From positions 26,554,001 through 26,618,000 of the forward strand of contig JBAIAC010000033.1 in assembly GCA_037349315.1 (NCBI GenBank): a stretch of DNA of 64,000 nt. Direction: 5' to 3'. Numbering within the stretch: position 1 is the first letter of the stretch; the number at the start of each line of letters is the position of its first letter. Position numbers and translations under genes: made by a program. This document shows positions 52,901 through 55,900 of this stretch, piece after piece. Under the pieces are notes generated by a model. That model ran no database searches and had not been told where the DNA came from. It saw only the letters and a program-made list of their open reading frames with translations. The stretch comes from Chelydra serpentina. Taxonomy: Eukaryota; Chordata; Testudines; Chelydridae.

Positions 52901-55900
52901 GCGTGCCAAAAGTTGCCGATGCCTGATCTATAGGTTCATTTCATGTCAAACTTTGAGCTATCAATAAATTTCAGAAGGGGCTGGTGAAATGGGGTGCAAA
53001 GCCAAAAGAGAAGCCATATTGTGGCGGTGACAGTGGATAAAACGATTGTCCTGGCGCTCAGCAAATAGGAAGATATTTCACAAGATAACACACTGCTGTG
53101 CACTAAAGAACATTTTACATTGTATGCTCTGTGGGGCATGAACCATCTTTTTGTTCTGTCTGTAAGTGTCTAGCATAATGGGGTCTTGGTCCATCACTGT
53201 GGCTCCTAGGTGCTACCACAGTACAAATAAATAGGAGCATTTTTATTACATTAGGGAAGTAGGAGGCACCGGGTCCTAAAAAAACATGCACCATTTCCTG
53301 TCCAAATCCCCAGCATGCACTGTAAGAATTAAGTTCCAAAGGAGAAAACTAAAATACCTCCTCCTCCCAACACTCCTCCACTCTCCCACCCCAAAAGGAA
53401 AGCAACCACTGTACATAAAGGAGTCACATTCCACTTAAAAGACACAATCTTTCCAAGACATGTCAGAATACAAAAGTGAAACAGTCAGCTGAAGAAACCA
53501 AAGGGAGAGGAAAACAGCAATAAAAGGTGCTCAAGAGCCTTCTGGGCAAGTCAGACAAGCCAGAACTGTCAGGAGAAGTAGCACAAAGTATGAAGCAGTG
53601 ATCAAAGACCCAGCTCCCTTGATGCCATAAATGCTATCTTGCCCCCATGCAGAAAGGAACTATTAAAGCAAGCATCCAGTCAGAACAGAGGATCTCTGCT
53701 TACAGCCATGCAAGGATGAACAAAGTATATCTAAAAACCATGAGAATCTCTGCAATCATAAAAAAATAGACAAAGGGAAAGGGAAAAAGTGGGAATGGTA
53801 TTTGGGTCTTGTGTAAATTTATGTTGATTAAAAAAAATAATATTCTAAACTTTTATTATTTGTAAATAAACATTAAATATCCAGAATTAACCACTGTTCG
53901 GGAAAAGATAGCTGCATGGATGGACCCGTCTTCATTCCCAGTGTGACAATTTAAAGAAATGTTTTATGATTCCAAACTGTTCTTCAACATACAGAAATAT
54001 TGGCCTGGTTCTCAGAGGGTCTGAGCACTTGCAGATCCCACTGAAGTCAAGAGAAGCTAGGAGTGCTCAATACCTCTAAAAAAATAATCAGATCTATATT
54101 TTGGGCATTTCAACAGAGAAAAGATCAGATCATCACAGTACTGTACCTCTGAGACAATGAATTACTGGTGCTGTTGAACGATCGTGTGCCTGAAAAAGAT
54201 TAAACGAAAATGTTAGACTGCGAAGTCTTGCCCACAGTAGTGCTAAAAATATAGTTCCTGGATTCAGGCAGTTTATGAAAAAGAGGGGACTGTTTAGAAG
54301 TTAAGGGTTCAGATATGTTTCTTCGTGTGCCATGGGGAAAGAATGTTCACCACAGCCCATGGGATTCCAAGTTAGTGACAGAAGTGGAAAAAGAGGTGGG
54401 TTGCTTAGTAGTTTTATCATTCACCAGCTGTAAGGCAAAGGATGTGAATCTGTGATCTTCACTGGTACATTAAGGGTGCATAATTCCAAACTGCTAATTT
54501 AATTACAATAGGTGAAAATGAGAGACTTTGCCTCAGCACTTTTATTTATACTCCATCAGAATGAATCTATTGTAAGATACGTCCTTGTTTCATGTATAAA
54601 ACAGAATTCTAGTTGATAAAATTATAGTTCATTTTCCCTTCACAACCCTTAAGCATGTAATAAAAGGATAAGGGAAACAAGAGAAGCCTTATTAATTTTT
54701 CCACTGAAACGTCTATAGAGGCAGAGCTTAATCACCCAAAATTGTGCTCTAGGAAAAAACGATATACAACATGCTACTGAAGTCCTCCAGTGACACAAAT
54801 GCCCCTTGTTCACCAAGAAACCTGCCTACACAGTCTGCTTGGAGCAGATTATCTAGCTGATGCTAGATGTTACTGAGTAGCTGCTTAGCATCTGGGAGTG
54901 CTAAAAAATCCAAATCAATCAATTCAGATGGAGAAAGATGCCTGATCCTTCCTCCAGGAACTAAGCATAGCAGGACTCTAAAGGACCCCTTTAAAGTATT
55001 TTCAAACATGCTACAATGACAGCAAGCAACATAGCTGGTCTTATTATTAGGATTTTGTAATTGCCACAAGAACAATGGTACTTTGGCTTCAAACACTGTT
55101 AACAGACGTTAGAGCTAAGAGCTAATGCAAACGAACTTATAACTTGGCATTCGAAGCAAAGGGCAGATCAATACCAGGAGGCTATACGTTTATTAAAACA
55201 CCACATTTATTCAGGATCGTCCCATCCCCACTTGTAAAGTAAATAAATACAGTCTCGATTACTGACTACAGTTCCTAGAATAGCATGAGAGAAGGCTATT
55301 TTTTTTACCTTTCGTTCTTGGATATTCATGAATTAAATAGTGGCCTAACCTGGTCACCTAGTCCTGGTTTAGAGGAGCCTTTTTGTATGTCCCCTGTTGA
55401 GCCTTTAGTCTAGCAAGTGATCTGTCTCAAATCCATCATATAGTGGGGTGCAATGATATTCATTCAGTCAATACCATTTGCTATCTCTCTCCGGCTTTTG
55501 AATAGTGCCTATTACCTGAGTATCTAAGCATTGAACAAGTAATTTAAAGGCTCAAACTGTTGTCCATGATGAACTTCATAGTGGCCTCTGATCTTCACGT
55601 CAACTTCAATCTGCTCTTCAACATAGGTTGAGCCTCCTTGCTCGCTCACCCTCTATAAATCTAACCATCATCTCCCTTGACTGAATTTAAACACCCCATA
55701 TAAAACCTATGAAGTATTTTACCATCCTACACCATCACCAGAATAAGTGGGATGAAGCAACATTTAATCAAGAGCTGCAATAATCTGTTGTTCATGATCC
55801 AGTTTTCAGCATCTCTGAGAATTCCTGAGCTGCACGGCATTTCAACTATGCAGTTGCTGTTCATCCCATTTTGTGAGACGATACTTTACCTTGAACAGAG

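Larger units (their letters stand above)
51995..54146 (-). other. AKAP13 intron with hAT MITE and older repeats
   Basis: Holds the MITE at 52612-52925, an LINE-like 3' end at 53112-53235 and a palindromic relic at 54000-54090. The rest appears unique. Confidence 0.8.
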
